From: Adlercreutzia wanghongyangiae
Lineage (GTDB): Bacteria; Actinomycetota; Coriobacteriia; Coriobacteriales; Eggerthellaceae
DNA: 64,000 bases
Assembly (NCBI RefSeq): GCF_035989245.1
Contig: NZ_JAYMFF010000011.1
Span: forward strand, 1 to 64,000
Direction: 5' to 3'
Notes under the pieces: model-generated
The model's database searches: none
Told to the model about the DNA's origin: nothing
What the model saw: only the letters and a program-made list of their open reading frames with translations
Part shown: in pieces, positions 45,801 through 57,800 of the stretch
Numbering within the stretch: position 1 is the first letter of the stretch
How the letters are laid out: each line of letters opens with the position of its first letter
Program-made: the position numbers and the translations under genes

Positions 45801-48800
45801 GCCTGCGCGGTCTCGCTCGTCAGGTCCACATCGCCACGAGCCTCGAAGCGCAACACGAAGCGATACTGCTCGTTGGCCGGATTCTCCTCGTCGGCCACCT
45901 TCTCGTAGGTCACCGTGGCCTTGAAGTCCTTCCAGGCGTCGTTGCGATCGTTGCCGTTGGCCAGCAGGCCCTGGGTGTTGCGGTTCGCGTCGTAGGCCTC
46001 GTTCAGGCGCCAGTCGGTGGTGGCGAACACCTGGGGCACATCGGGTATGCAGTTATAGGGCGTGCCGTCGGCGCGTTGGGGCGCGATGCCTTCGGGCAGC
46101 ACCACCGTCACCACGGGCAGGGCCACATCGCCCATCTGGCCGCCGTCCACGGAATAGGTGTGGTACAGGCGCTCCCAGCGACCACCGTAGTTGTAGTAGT
46201 CGCCCTCGGGATGGTCGGCCTGCTGGTTGTAGGCCAGGCGGTTCCACCAGTAGCGGTTCTCCACGTGCACGTTCAGCTGACGGGAATCGGCCTCGCTTTC
46301 CATGTAGTAGTCGGTGGCGGGACCCGTCACGCCGTTGGTGCCGATGGTAGACCAGGTGCGCACCACGGGCTTGCGCACGCGAGCGCGCGTGCCCGTCTGG
46401 ACGTAGTAGGCTGGCGTGCCCTCCACGCCCGAGGTCTTGTAGGCCTTGTCCCACTGCACGCCCGTCGTGTCCATCATGCGCGTGCCGGCCGGCATTTTTT
46501 CCAGCGACACGGTGTTGTTCTGCACCGTGCGGCCGTTCACGGCGGGCATGTTGGGCGAGCCGTAGGCGCGGTCGTAGGCGGAATCCATGTTGGCATAGCT
46601 GTTGGCGTACCAATAGCGGGCGTTCCACACGTAGTCCATGCCGAAGGGCTGGCAGTTGTTCAGGTCGCCGTCGCCCTTGTTGGTGTCGGCCTCCCAGGCG
46701 GCGCGGCCCTCGAAATGATCGATGTCGAACAGCTGATAGTAGGCGCTCGCCTTCGAGGGCACGCCCTTGGTGGCGGTGTCCTTGTTCTCGGTCACATCGC
46801 GGGTGTCCACCGGGCGCGTGAGCACGCGGTCGTACCAGTAGCCCGAGTTGTTCGTGCTGAAGATGTGCGAGGCGATGTTCACGTTGATCTTATAGCCCGC
46901 GTTGCCGCCATAGCTGTCGGGGTCGGCGGTGTTGGCGGCCTGGTTGTCGATGTCGCGGCCGAACCACTTGCCCAAAGGCTGGGTCACGGTGATGCGCAGC
47001 ACCCAGGGCTGCGAGCTTTCCACGTAATCGGTGCCGCGCGGGCCGGCGTCGGCAGAGGCTACGGCTTCGTAGGACGAGGCGGCCGGATCACCGGACACGT
47101 CAGGAGACGAGGAGCTCTTCAACGCCAGGCCGTTGCGGTAGTCGGCCGGGTTCTGCGAAGAACTGGGCGCATCGTAGCCGGCATAGTCGCCCCAGGGCGT
47201 CTGCACCACTTCCACCTTCACCTTGTCGGCGGAAATGGCGGCGTAGTTCTCGCTCGTATAAGGCGAGCTGCTGTAGCCGGTGGGGCCGTTCACGCCGCTG
47301 AGCACCTGGGCGCTCACAATGGGGTTGCCGTCATCGTCCAGCTTGGGCTCGGCGCCGCGCGGGAAGATGTAGGTGAACTCGATGCCGTCCAGGTTGCGGT
47401 CGCCATAGTTCAAAGCCTGCAGGCGGGCGGTGTAGTCCTGGTTGTACTGCAGGGACACGTCGTACTGGCCCCACAGCACGCCGCGGTGATCGCGCACGGT
47501 GCCGCGGTTGGCCCAGTACTCGTACCACCACTCGTGGGCGTCGCGGCCCGACAGGTACTGGCGCTGCGCCTCGTAGGCAGGCGTGCCGTCGGGGTTGCTG
47601 CCGGCGGCCATGTTACTGTCAGCAATGGGAATCATCTCGGAGGCCGTGGCCAGCCATGCCTTCTGCAGGTGCACGCGAGTCTGCGACCACACGATGGGCG
47701 TAGTGGACCCCCACTTGGTGGGCAGCGCGGTGGCCACACCCTCGTCGTCGGTGTAGGTGCGCAGCTCGCCGCGCGTGCGCGGCCAGGTGACCAGCTCGTT
47801 GTAGTCGCGATCGTAGGCGCTGTCGTCGCAATCGGAATTCCAACCCGAGCTGTAGCCGTTGATCAGCTTCACGTACCGGGGCAGATCGTTGGCGATAAGC
47901 TCCGCCGCGCCGCTGGGACGCAGGGGCGTATAGCGCGTCCACTGCACGTAGTTCGCCGTACGCACATCGCTGTCCAGATAGGTGCCGCGGTGGCCATCGG
48001 CGCCGTACAGGCTGTTGGGCCGCGTGTACCAGCCGTTCTCGCCGGCGTTCTGGTTCGTCGTCTCGCCGGGAATGAAGGTGAGCGACCCGTCGAACATCTC
48101 CCACCGATCGGAGTTCTTCACACGCGCGGCGGTGAAGCCCGACTCGTGCATCAGCGAGTCCATATCCATCAGCGCCGAGCCGTTGTTCACATAGGCCGCG
48201 CCGATGCCGGGACGCGAGGCGGTGTAGCCGCCGCCCGACAGCGGGTTCACGTAGATGCGGCCCGTGTAGTTGCTCCAGCCCGCGTACTCGTCGGCATAGG
48301 TGTGCCAGTACTCGCCCACGCGCGGGAAGTACACCGGCTCGGAGCCCTTCGTGCCCGACCACGCCTTCGACGTGTCGCCGTACACCTGGGGCAGGCCGTC
48401 CACGGCCGCGGTCACGTCGAACCACAGCTCGATGGTGTCGCCCACCTCCACGCACACGGTGCCGTGGTTGGCCAAGTCGACCGGCGATACCTCGGCACGC
48501 CAATCGGGCACAATGGAGCCGGGGCGGTCGCCGTCGTAGGCCGGGTCCACCACCCACTCGATGCGGAACAGGGCGAAGCGGGTCTCCTTGGCCGCCGACA
48601 CCGGGTTCATATCGTTGAAGGGCTTGCCCGAGGCCCCGCGGTTGGCGGTGTAGCCCTTGGGCGTCATGTTGTAGTCCATGGCACCGCCGATGTCAGAAGC
48701 CAGCTCGGGGGCGTCGGCCTCGGACACGCGGGTCACCTTCATCTTCATGCCGTTGGTGCGCGCATCCAGCACATCCTCGCCGAACACGTTCTTCCAGCGG

Positions 48801-51800
48801 ATGTTCTTCTGCAAGCGATCGGCCAGATAGTCGGCCGTGATCTCGTCGCCGTCGGCCGTCTTCAGGTAATCCAGCGGAATGCGCTCGTAGAACACCGGGT
48901 TGTACAGCTCGCCTTCCACGTCCATGCCCGTGTTCGTGCCACGCCGCGTGTTCCACAGCACGTCTTTGTACCAGAACTGCTCGCCGGGAATGTAGCCGGT
49001 TTTCTGAGCGGCGTTCCAGGTGGTGGCAGCCGTGCCGGTCACTTGCGCCTCAGTCTGGAACACCTGGTTCTGGAAGCGGATGACGGGCGTACGACGGAAC
49101 ACCGTAAAGCTGGTGGCCGTGTGGGAATCGGCCTTGGTTTTCAGCACCGAGGCATTATCGTCGGTGCTGTAGTGGCTGCGGGCCGGGGTCAGCAGCACGC
49201 CGTCGGCACCCGAAGCGCCTTCCTTGTAGAAGTCCAGCTGGGTCTTCTCGGTGTGACGGTGGGTATAGCCCACATCCACGTAGTGGTTCGACGCCACCCA
49301 CGACTCGGTCAGCTCGCCGTTGACGCGGTTGTTCTGGTAGCGCGCCACGCCCACCAGGGCCACATCGTCCAGGGCATAGGGCGTCGTCTTGCCGTAGGAA
49401 TCCAGCGCCGCATTATCGCGGGTCACGGGCACATCGTAGTACGTCCAGCGCACGGCCGTGATGAAGCGGAACTTGTTCGAGTTCGCGAAATAGCCCTCCT
49501 CGGACACCTTCACGTGACGCGGGTCGCTCTCGTCGGTCTCGGCCGCCTTGGTCAGGGCATCCAGCTCGTCGATGGTAATCCAGTCGGCGGCCAGCTTGTC
49601 GTAGTACTCGATGAAGATCTTCGGGCGCGCACCGCGGTCGGCATCGGTCTCGGTGTCCACCGACTCGTGCACCGTGGCGTTGGTGATGGTGGGCTTCTTG
49701 GGCGTCTCCGGCACGTCGGGTGCCTCGGTGTCACCACCCTCATCGGGCACCTCGGGCTCCTCGGTGTCACCACCGGGCTCGCCCATCTCGTATTTGGCCA
49801 CGAAGATGGTGTCGGCATACAGGCCGTCGGCCGTCTTGTTCAGGCGCGGGGCCGCCAGCTCGGGCGTCAGCACCTCGGCATCGAAGCCCTCGGCCTCGCG
49901 CTCCTCCTTGGTGAAGGTGATGGCGGTGTCGTGGGCCTCCTGCTCCTCGGTGTACAGCAGGTTGCCGTCCTCGTCGCGCTTCTGCACGTTGTTGCCGTCC
50001 GCGTCGGTCTTCGGCACCTCCTCGTACATCAGCTCGCCGTTCTCGTCGCGCATTTCCTCCACCACCGTCTCGGTGATGGGGTTGCCGTCCTCGTCGTAGG
50101 TCTGATGTCCGTCGGCGTCCAGCACGGGCTTCTGCACCTCGTGGGTCATCACTTTCTGCTCGGTATCCCACACGGGCACCTGCTTGGTGGTATAGGTGCG
50201 CTTGAACCAGCCCATGAATCGCGGCACCTCGGTGTCGGTGGCCGACAGCGTGGTGGTGGCCGCAGCACCGGTGAGCCCCTCGGTACCGAGTGCCTGGATG
50301 TCCTGGTTCTTCTCGTTATCTACCCGGCCGCCGTCGGCCTCGTAGGTAACGGTGTAGGTTACCTGCGGGTCGGCCTTGAACTTCGCCACGAAGGCGGTGT
50401 TCGCGTACAGGCCCTTATCGTCGGTGTTCAGAAGCGGCGTCAGCTTGTCGGGGCTCAGCTGGGCCTCGGCACCCTCCACCGGCGTATCCTTGAAAGTGAC
50501 CTCGTCCTTCATAATCACATTGCCATCGTCGTCGCGCAGCTCGTTGCCGTCGTCATCAGTGGCAGGCACCTGGGTGACGATGGTCTCGCGCTTGAACCAT
50601 CCGGCGAAGGTGTAGCCGGTATCGGGCGTGGCCAGCGAACCGGTGGCACCGGCCGCCGACAGAGCCTGCAGGGTGTTCGACGGAATGTCCACCGAGCCGT
50701 GGTCGTCGGCCTCGTAGGTAATGGTGTAGGTGTTGTCGGCCGCGGGCACGAACTTCGCCACGAAGGTGGTGTCGGCGTAGGCCAGGGTCACCGCGCGGGT
50801 TGCGTTCTCGCTGCCAGCGCCCTCACCCTCGGCACCTTCGCCTTCGCCCTCGCTGCCGCCGCCTTCGCCGCCAGCGCCTTCGCCGCCCTCGCCCTCGTCG
50901 GCCAGCTTGGTCACGGCCAGGTTCGCCGCAGCCACATCGGCGCTCAGAGTGGCGCCGACGGCCAGCTTGCGCTCGGTCACCGTGCCGTCCTCGGCCGTCT
51001 CGCGCACGTACCAGCCGTCAAACACATAACCGGGCTGGGCCGTGGCGGTGGCGCCGGTCACGCCCTTGGCGCTGAGAGCCATCAGGTCGGCGTTCTTGGC
51101 CACATCCACCGTGCCGCCCGTGGCAGCCGTATAGATGACGCTGTAGGTGGCGTCGGTGTTGGCCTTGAACTTCGCCACGAAGGTGACGTCCAGATACAGG
51201 CCGTCCTCATCGGTGGGCAGAATCTGGGCCAGGGCCGTGGCGTCCAACTGGGCCGTGCTGCCCACCGGCGTGTCCACCGGCGTGCCCAGGGGGCCCTCCT
51301 CGCGCAGGAACCAGCCCACGAAGCTGTAGCCCTCATCGGGCATAGCCTCGCCGCCCACCAGGCCATCGGTGGTGGAGCACAGCATCTTCGGCGTGGTCAG
51401 CGTGGCGGCCGGGCCCTCGATAACCTCGATGCCGCCCGTCGCGCCATCGCCCTCGGTCGGCGCGGCGCGGAAGGTGCGCACCTGACCGTTGTCGGCCGCC
51501 GTATAGGTGATGCGGAAGGTGCGCTGGCTCTTGTCCTTGAACTTCGCTACGAAGGTGGTGTTCGTGTACAGGCCGTCGGCGTTCTTCACCACGTAGGGAG
51601 CGGCCACCTCGGGAGCGAGCACCGCATGCTCGTCGTCCACCAGGGTGTCCACGTCCTTGCCCTCGTCGTCCATGGTGCGCACGTACCAGCCGTCGAAGAT
51701 GAAGCCCTCGTTGGGCAGCGCCTCCGAGCCGGTAATGCCCGCGGTGCCCAGCACCTGGATGCCGCCGTCAGACTCGTTGGACACCTTGCCGTTGGCGTCG

Positions 51801-54800
51801 GCCTGGTAGGTGATGCCGTACACCTGGGTGGTGCTCGGCTTGAACTTCGCCACGAACACGGTGTCGGCGTACAGGGTGTCGGCGCCGGCGGCATCGGAGC
51901 CGCCATCGTCGGCCGCCACGGTGTTCAGGTTCGCCACGGTGTCCTGATCGCTTAAGGCATTGGGGATATTCTCCAGCTTCTGCTCGGTCACCGTGCCGTC
52001 CTCGGCGGTCTTCTGCACGTACCAGCCATCGAACGCCCAGCCGGGCAGCACCCAAGCCGTGGCACCCGTCACCTTGTCGGTGGCCGTGGCGTCCATCTCG
52101 GCGTTGGTGATCTCGGTCTTGCGCTCGTCGTCCACCGTGAAGTAGCCGCCCTCATCGATGCGATAGGTAATGGTGTAGCGGGGCTTGTCCACCTCGTCTT
52201 TGCCGTCATCCAAATCGCCGTCGCCCTCCACCGAGCCGCCGCCCGAGCCCACCGAGGCCACCACGTTGGACAACGTGGCATCATGTTTCGTCAGATGATC
52301 GGTGGAAGGCGGCATGTCGGCCGGGTAGCGCAGGTTCACGCGCTTGCCGTCGGTATCGCGCAGAATGTCGTAGCTGCCCGGCGACCCCGTGGCCAGCTTC
52401 GGCGTGTCGGTCAGCTCGAAGCCCTGGCGGCCCGTATCGTCGGTCAGGCGCACCGTCACCGTCATGTCGGCGGTGTGGTAGGTGGGGTTGTTCAGGTTGT
52501 GCACGGTCAGCTGAGCCGTGTCGCCGTCGGAACGCGGTCGTCCCGTCAGCAGCGTGGAGGGATCGAGGCCCGTGAAGTTGAAGGAGATCTGCGGGTCGTC
52601 GTAGTGGTTGTCGTTGGCGCGCGTGTAATCGCCCAGGTGATTGTAGAAGCGCGTATAGTTGTACACGCGGCTGCCGAACTGGTTGCGGTTGATCATGAAC
52701 TGGTCAGCCGGATCGGCCGGGCGAATGGTGTACAGCGTGCGCTCGTGGGCCGTGGTATAGCCGTTCACCCAGCGGCCGCCCATGTCGTTGGAGTAGGCCC
52801 ACACGTTGTGGTCGGCGTCGCCGCCGCCGGGCACCGTGTACTGCAGATAGCCGTGCATAGGCGCCGACACGGCGAACCAATCGGCCAGCACCGTGGAGCC
52901 GCGATGGGGCAGCGTGTCGGCCGTGCCGTTGGCGGCGGTGTTCTCACTCGTCAGGTAGTCCTCGGTCTCCAGCTCACCGGTCATCTGGGTGATCACGCGA
53001 ATGGTTACGTACTCGCCCGGATCGAAGGTGCGCTGCTCCTTGGGCGTCAGCTCGCCCTTATCGTCCCACTTGTTCTCGCCCACGCGGAACAGCAGCACGC
53101 GATTCTCGTCGTAGGCCTCCACGGTGTTGCCGGCACCGTCGGTCACGTTAGACAGGTCGGTCTGCTGGGGCGCCTCGCGCAGCTGGCTGCGGTCCAGGTT
53201 GCCGATCATGGCCACCACCGGGTGATCGGTGGTGTTGTCGGCCACCCAGTTACCGTCGCCGCCCTTCTTCTTCGACACTTCCCAGCCCACGATGCGCTGG
53301 CCCTTCTGCACGCGGAACATGGCGTCCACGTGCTCCAACGCCAGGTCGTTGTCGGACCCGGCCGCCGTCGACTTGTTGCCCACGCGCAGGGTATATTCCA
53401 CGTAGTCGCCCGGGTACAGGGCGCCGTCGGGAATGCCCCAGTCCTTGGCTGTGGAATCGGTGCTGTAGGACACCGGCGCGCCGATGTCGGTGTCGGAATT
53501 ATCGTAGCCGAACACGGTGGCGGCGTTCCCGTTCACCGTAACGGCCTTGCCGCGCACCATGGAGGTTTCCATCTGAGCCAGGCGATGACGCAAGGTGTTG
53601 CCCGCCGTGGGGTCGTGGCGCAGGCCGCTCACGTAGGCGCTGCTGTTCAGCGGCGCGCGGTTCGGGTCCTTCGACTGCACGTCGGTAATGGCCAGGTTCT
53701 CGTTCCAGGTGTAGGGCGAATAGGCCATGCCCGTCTTGTTGCCCGTGGGCGTGGCGTACTCGTTCCAGTTGCCGGCCGCCAGATCGGTGGCCGTGGTGGC
53801 CGTGGCCGACACGAAGTCTTCCAGGGTGCGGTCGGCGTACACGCCGTCGTAGGCAAAAGCGTAGTTGTAGGCGTTGCCGCGCACACCGGTGGGGTCGCCC
53901 GACAGGAACTGGTTGGAGTCCAGCATGGTGTCCTGGCGGCGGCGGTTCGCGTTGGGCGAATCGTACTCGATGGACAACGTGGAAATGCGCGTGTTCACAT
54001 AGGTGCGGTTCACCGTGGCGATGTCGGCGGCGAAGCCGGGAATCAGGTTGGTGGCCGACACAGCCGTGTAGGTGGAGGGGCGAATGCCCTCAGCCCCATC
54101 GGTGGCGGCGAACAGGCGGAACTGCTCGCGCAGATAGGCCTCGATGTCGATGGAGTAGCAGCCGGCATAGGTGCCATCGGTCAGGCGGTCCTTCGACACG
54201 ATGCCGCGGTCCTTCAGCTGCTGCCAGGTAAGGTAGTCGCCCGGATGCAGGCCGTTCTGGATGAGCCACGCCTTCTTGTCGGCGTCGTAGATCAGCTTGA
54301 TCTGCACCGAGCCGTAGGTGAAGGTGAACGACTTCACACGCAGCCAGTCGGTGTTGTCGTCGGCGGTCAGCACCGGCTTGTTCCCCGCACCCAAAACCGG
54401 GTTACCCTCGGCATCCACCTGGGCTTTCTTAGTCCATTCAGGCGTATCGGGCAGAAGCTCGGAGGGAATGTACACCTTCTGCATGCGGAAGTTCGCGTTG
54501 GTGGTAGCCGTCAGCGTGGCATGGTTGATATGCGAGGCGCGCAGACGGTTCTCCTGGTTGGTGGGCGTACCGTCGGCGTAGTTCTGGAAGCGGGCCTCGA
54601 ACGAGCTGGACGCCGGCGTAAGGTTGTCGCCCGCCGCGAAGTAGGGCATGTTGCCCACGCTGGAGTTGTCGTGCTCGCGCTGCAAGCTGAAGTGGTAGCC
54701 GAAGGGAATGAGGTAGCCCATCAGGTAGGCCGAATCGGTGTCCACGTACTGGCTGTTGTAGCTGGCATTGCCGTTCAGCGTGCCGAACCACTGGCCGTTC

Positions 54801-57800
54801 GGGTCGGGGGTGAGACTGTCGGGATTGCCGAAGCCGTGGCCCGTACCCTCGGCCACGTCACTCTTGTAGCGGCGGGTGAACACGCGGGAATAGTTCGTGG
54901 AATCGTCCAGCGTGGTGGCCTTCTGGTTCAGGAAGGTGTAGGGGCGGCCGTACACCTGCACGTCGATGTCACCGAAGTTCTTGTTGTACTCGGCGCCGCG
55001 ATGGCGGCCCACCTCCTGAGCGTAGTCGCCCTCGCCGCCGAAGTTGCGCATCACGATGTCGTAGCTGACCACGAACTCGTTCTCGCTCAACGACAGCGTG
55101 GCCACCGGGTCGCCCGCATTCAGGGCGTTCTGAATCTGGATGGCCTTATCCTCGTTCGGGCGCTCGAAGTACACGTAGGCGTGCTTCCCCGACGCCAGGT
55201 TCATGGCATCGCGCTTGATGACGGCATAGCGCTCGGTGGTGCTGCCGTCAGCGGCATATTTGCGCAGGCGGAATTTAATGTAGGACACGCGGCTGAACAC
55301 ATCGTCGCCGCCCTTGTTCACCAGGCACAGGCCCGTAGATAAGAAGCCGTAGTATTCCAGATCGGGGTCGGGCTGGCACACCGGCATATCGTCGCGCAGC
55401 ACGATCTCATCCGAGAAGCTCACCTTGCCGTTCCAGTTGTTCCAATCCCAGCTGCCGTAGCGGCGCTGCAGCGAAACCGAGTAGTACTGGTCGCTGGCGA
55501 ACTTGATCTCGGTGTAACCGTTGAAGCCGGCGATGCCGTCGCGGCCGTTCTCCCAACCGCCCAAATGTCCCTTGCGGGTGTAGGCGCCCGTCTCGATCAC
55601 GTTGGCACGGGCCGACGTGCGCAGATGGCGCATCTTGTTGGGCTGATGGGAGTGGCCGTTGTAGCCCGTCGGCACGTAGTCCTGATACGAGAACACCGAG
55701 CGGAAGGCGTTGCCGGCGTTGCGCAGGCCGTCGTCGTAGCGCACCACGGCCTTGTGCCCCGTGCGCTCGGCGCCGTTGCCCGTGTCGCCGCCCAAGGTCA
55801 TGCGCACCTCGGTGGTGGAGTACACCTCCGACTTCACCTGGTAGAAGCGGCCCGTCACCTCGAAAGCATCGTTGTTCAGCGTGTTGTACTGGAACCAAGT
55901 GCCGAAGTCGGTCTGGCGGGCATGGGCCTTGGTGGCATCGGTGTACTGGGGCTGGTTGATGGCCACGCGGTAGACAATCTGCGTCACCCGGTCGGCCAGC
56001 GCCGGGTCTCCCCCGTTCTCGTACCCCGTAAAGGGATCTTTGTAGAAGTTCTTCTCGTCGGCGGAGAAATCGGCCACGTGCTTGCCGGAGCCGTCCTTCG
56101 CCAGCAGGTTTAGACGCAGGTACTTCTTGTCATCGGTGCCCGTGGCCACCGAGTTCAGACCCGCGGCATCCAGGGCGGCCTTGTCCACCGTGAAGCTGGA
56201 ACCATCGCCGTACTTCACCGTGATGGAGCGCATGTAGGGCAGCGCCTGGGCGCGCACGCGCACGTAATAGGCGTCGAAGGCGTTGTGGTCCAGGTTCTGG
56301 ATGAACTCCACTTCGGCCGCGGAGTTGTAGGTGCGCCCGTCGATGGTGTGGTAGCGATTGGTGTACAGATCGTCGGCGGGGTCGTTGTAGTACTGGGCCC
56401 ACCGCTGCTCGTAGTGGCAGTCGCTCTCGATGTCGATGCCGTTGTTCTGGCGCAGATCCAAGGTGTAGGAGCCCAGGGCCTTGTAGCCGATTTCCAGATG
56501 GTTGTCACGCTCGGTGCCTCCCCAGCCCCAATAGGAGTTGTAGTAGTTGTGGTTGGCATCGGTGGTGTACACCCACTGCTCGAAGCGATCACCGGTGATG
56601 TTGCCCATGTTGTTGTAGCCCACACGGGTATTGGCGTCGAAGTACATCTTTGACATCAGCACCTCGGCGTTGTCGTGACGCGTGGTGCGGTAGTAGTAGC
56701 CGTCATCGCGCAGGGCGTGCTCGCGGATGTTGTTCAGATACACCGTGGTGGTACCGTCCAGCACCGTGTAGTGAGTGCCCAAAGCGCGGTCGCTGTAGCC
56801 CTCGAAGCCCACGGTTTGAGCCCCCGAGGCCACGCCGCTGTACTTCATGTCGCGCCAGTCGTACAGCGTCAGGTTCTTCAGGTTGTCGATGCCCAGGTAG
56901 ATGAGGTTTTCCTCGGTGAGCACGAAGTTGCCGTCGTCGCCCACGGGGAAGAAGTCGGGGCCGGAAGCCGTGGGATGGGTGGCCGGCGGCTGGATCATCA
57001 CTGGATTGCCGTTCTCGTCCAGCACCGGGTTGCCGTCCTCGTCCTTTTCCTCCACCTTGGGCGGCAGCGCGGCCGTCAGGCGGTCGATGGCCTTATCCGA
57101 TTTCTTGAAGCCCACCAGCTCGTCGTTCAGGTACACGGGCCACAACGTGGCCTTCAGGCTGGTAGCCGTATCGGCATCGCGGGCGCCGTACAGCTGCAGC
57201 CGGCCCACGTTCTCCCACTGGGCCAGGTAGGCTGCGGCGATGGTGATCTTGGTGGTGTGGAAGCCCGTCCAAGCCGAGCCCGTGGGCGTCACGCTGTCGG
57301 GCCCCTGCACGATACCCGTCTCGTAGCCCAGGCCCAGGTTCAGCGACACGTCGGCGCCGTCGATGTAGGACACCGCATCGGTGTTCCACAGCTGGGCCCA
57401 CACGGTGAAGTCGCGGTCGTAGGGCACGGCCATGGTTTCGGCCGACCCGTCGGAGTTATTGGTGTTCGGATAACTGCCCGTGCCCAGATCGACGTACTTC
57501 TCGTGCACGCGAATGTCCAGGTAGGGACGCGGGGTGTTCAGCGAAGCCGTGCGCGAGCTCACATCCTGGCCGTAGCGGCCGGTGTTGCCGGGCGACGCGG
57601 GAATGGCGCCCGTCTGGGCCGCCGTCATGGTGGCGTTCAGCAGCACGGTGTTGTTGTAGTTGTTCCACCAGTCCGACTTGCCGCGGAACTGGGCCTTCAG
57701 CACCTTGCCCTCGTAGGACGGATCGATGGTGTCGTATTCCACCACCACCTTGCGCAGATACTTCTCCTTGGAAGTGGCGAACACGCCGGCGGTCACATCG

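Noticed and set aside
30461..51955. A 7,164-codon plus-strand open frame as a gene
   Set aside because: It is antisense to a coherent modular surface protein. Its translation is dominated by His, Val, Gly and Arg without domains, and its beginning runs through the LuxR-type gene and a terminator. Kept only as an observation on codon bias.
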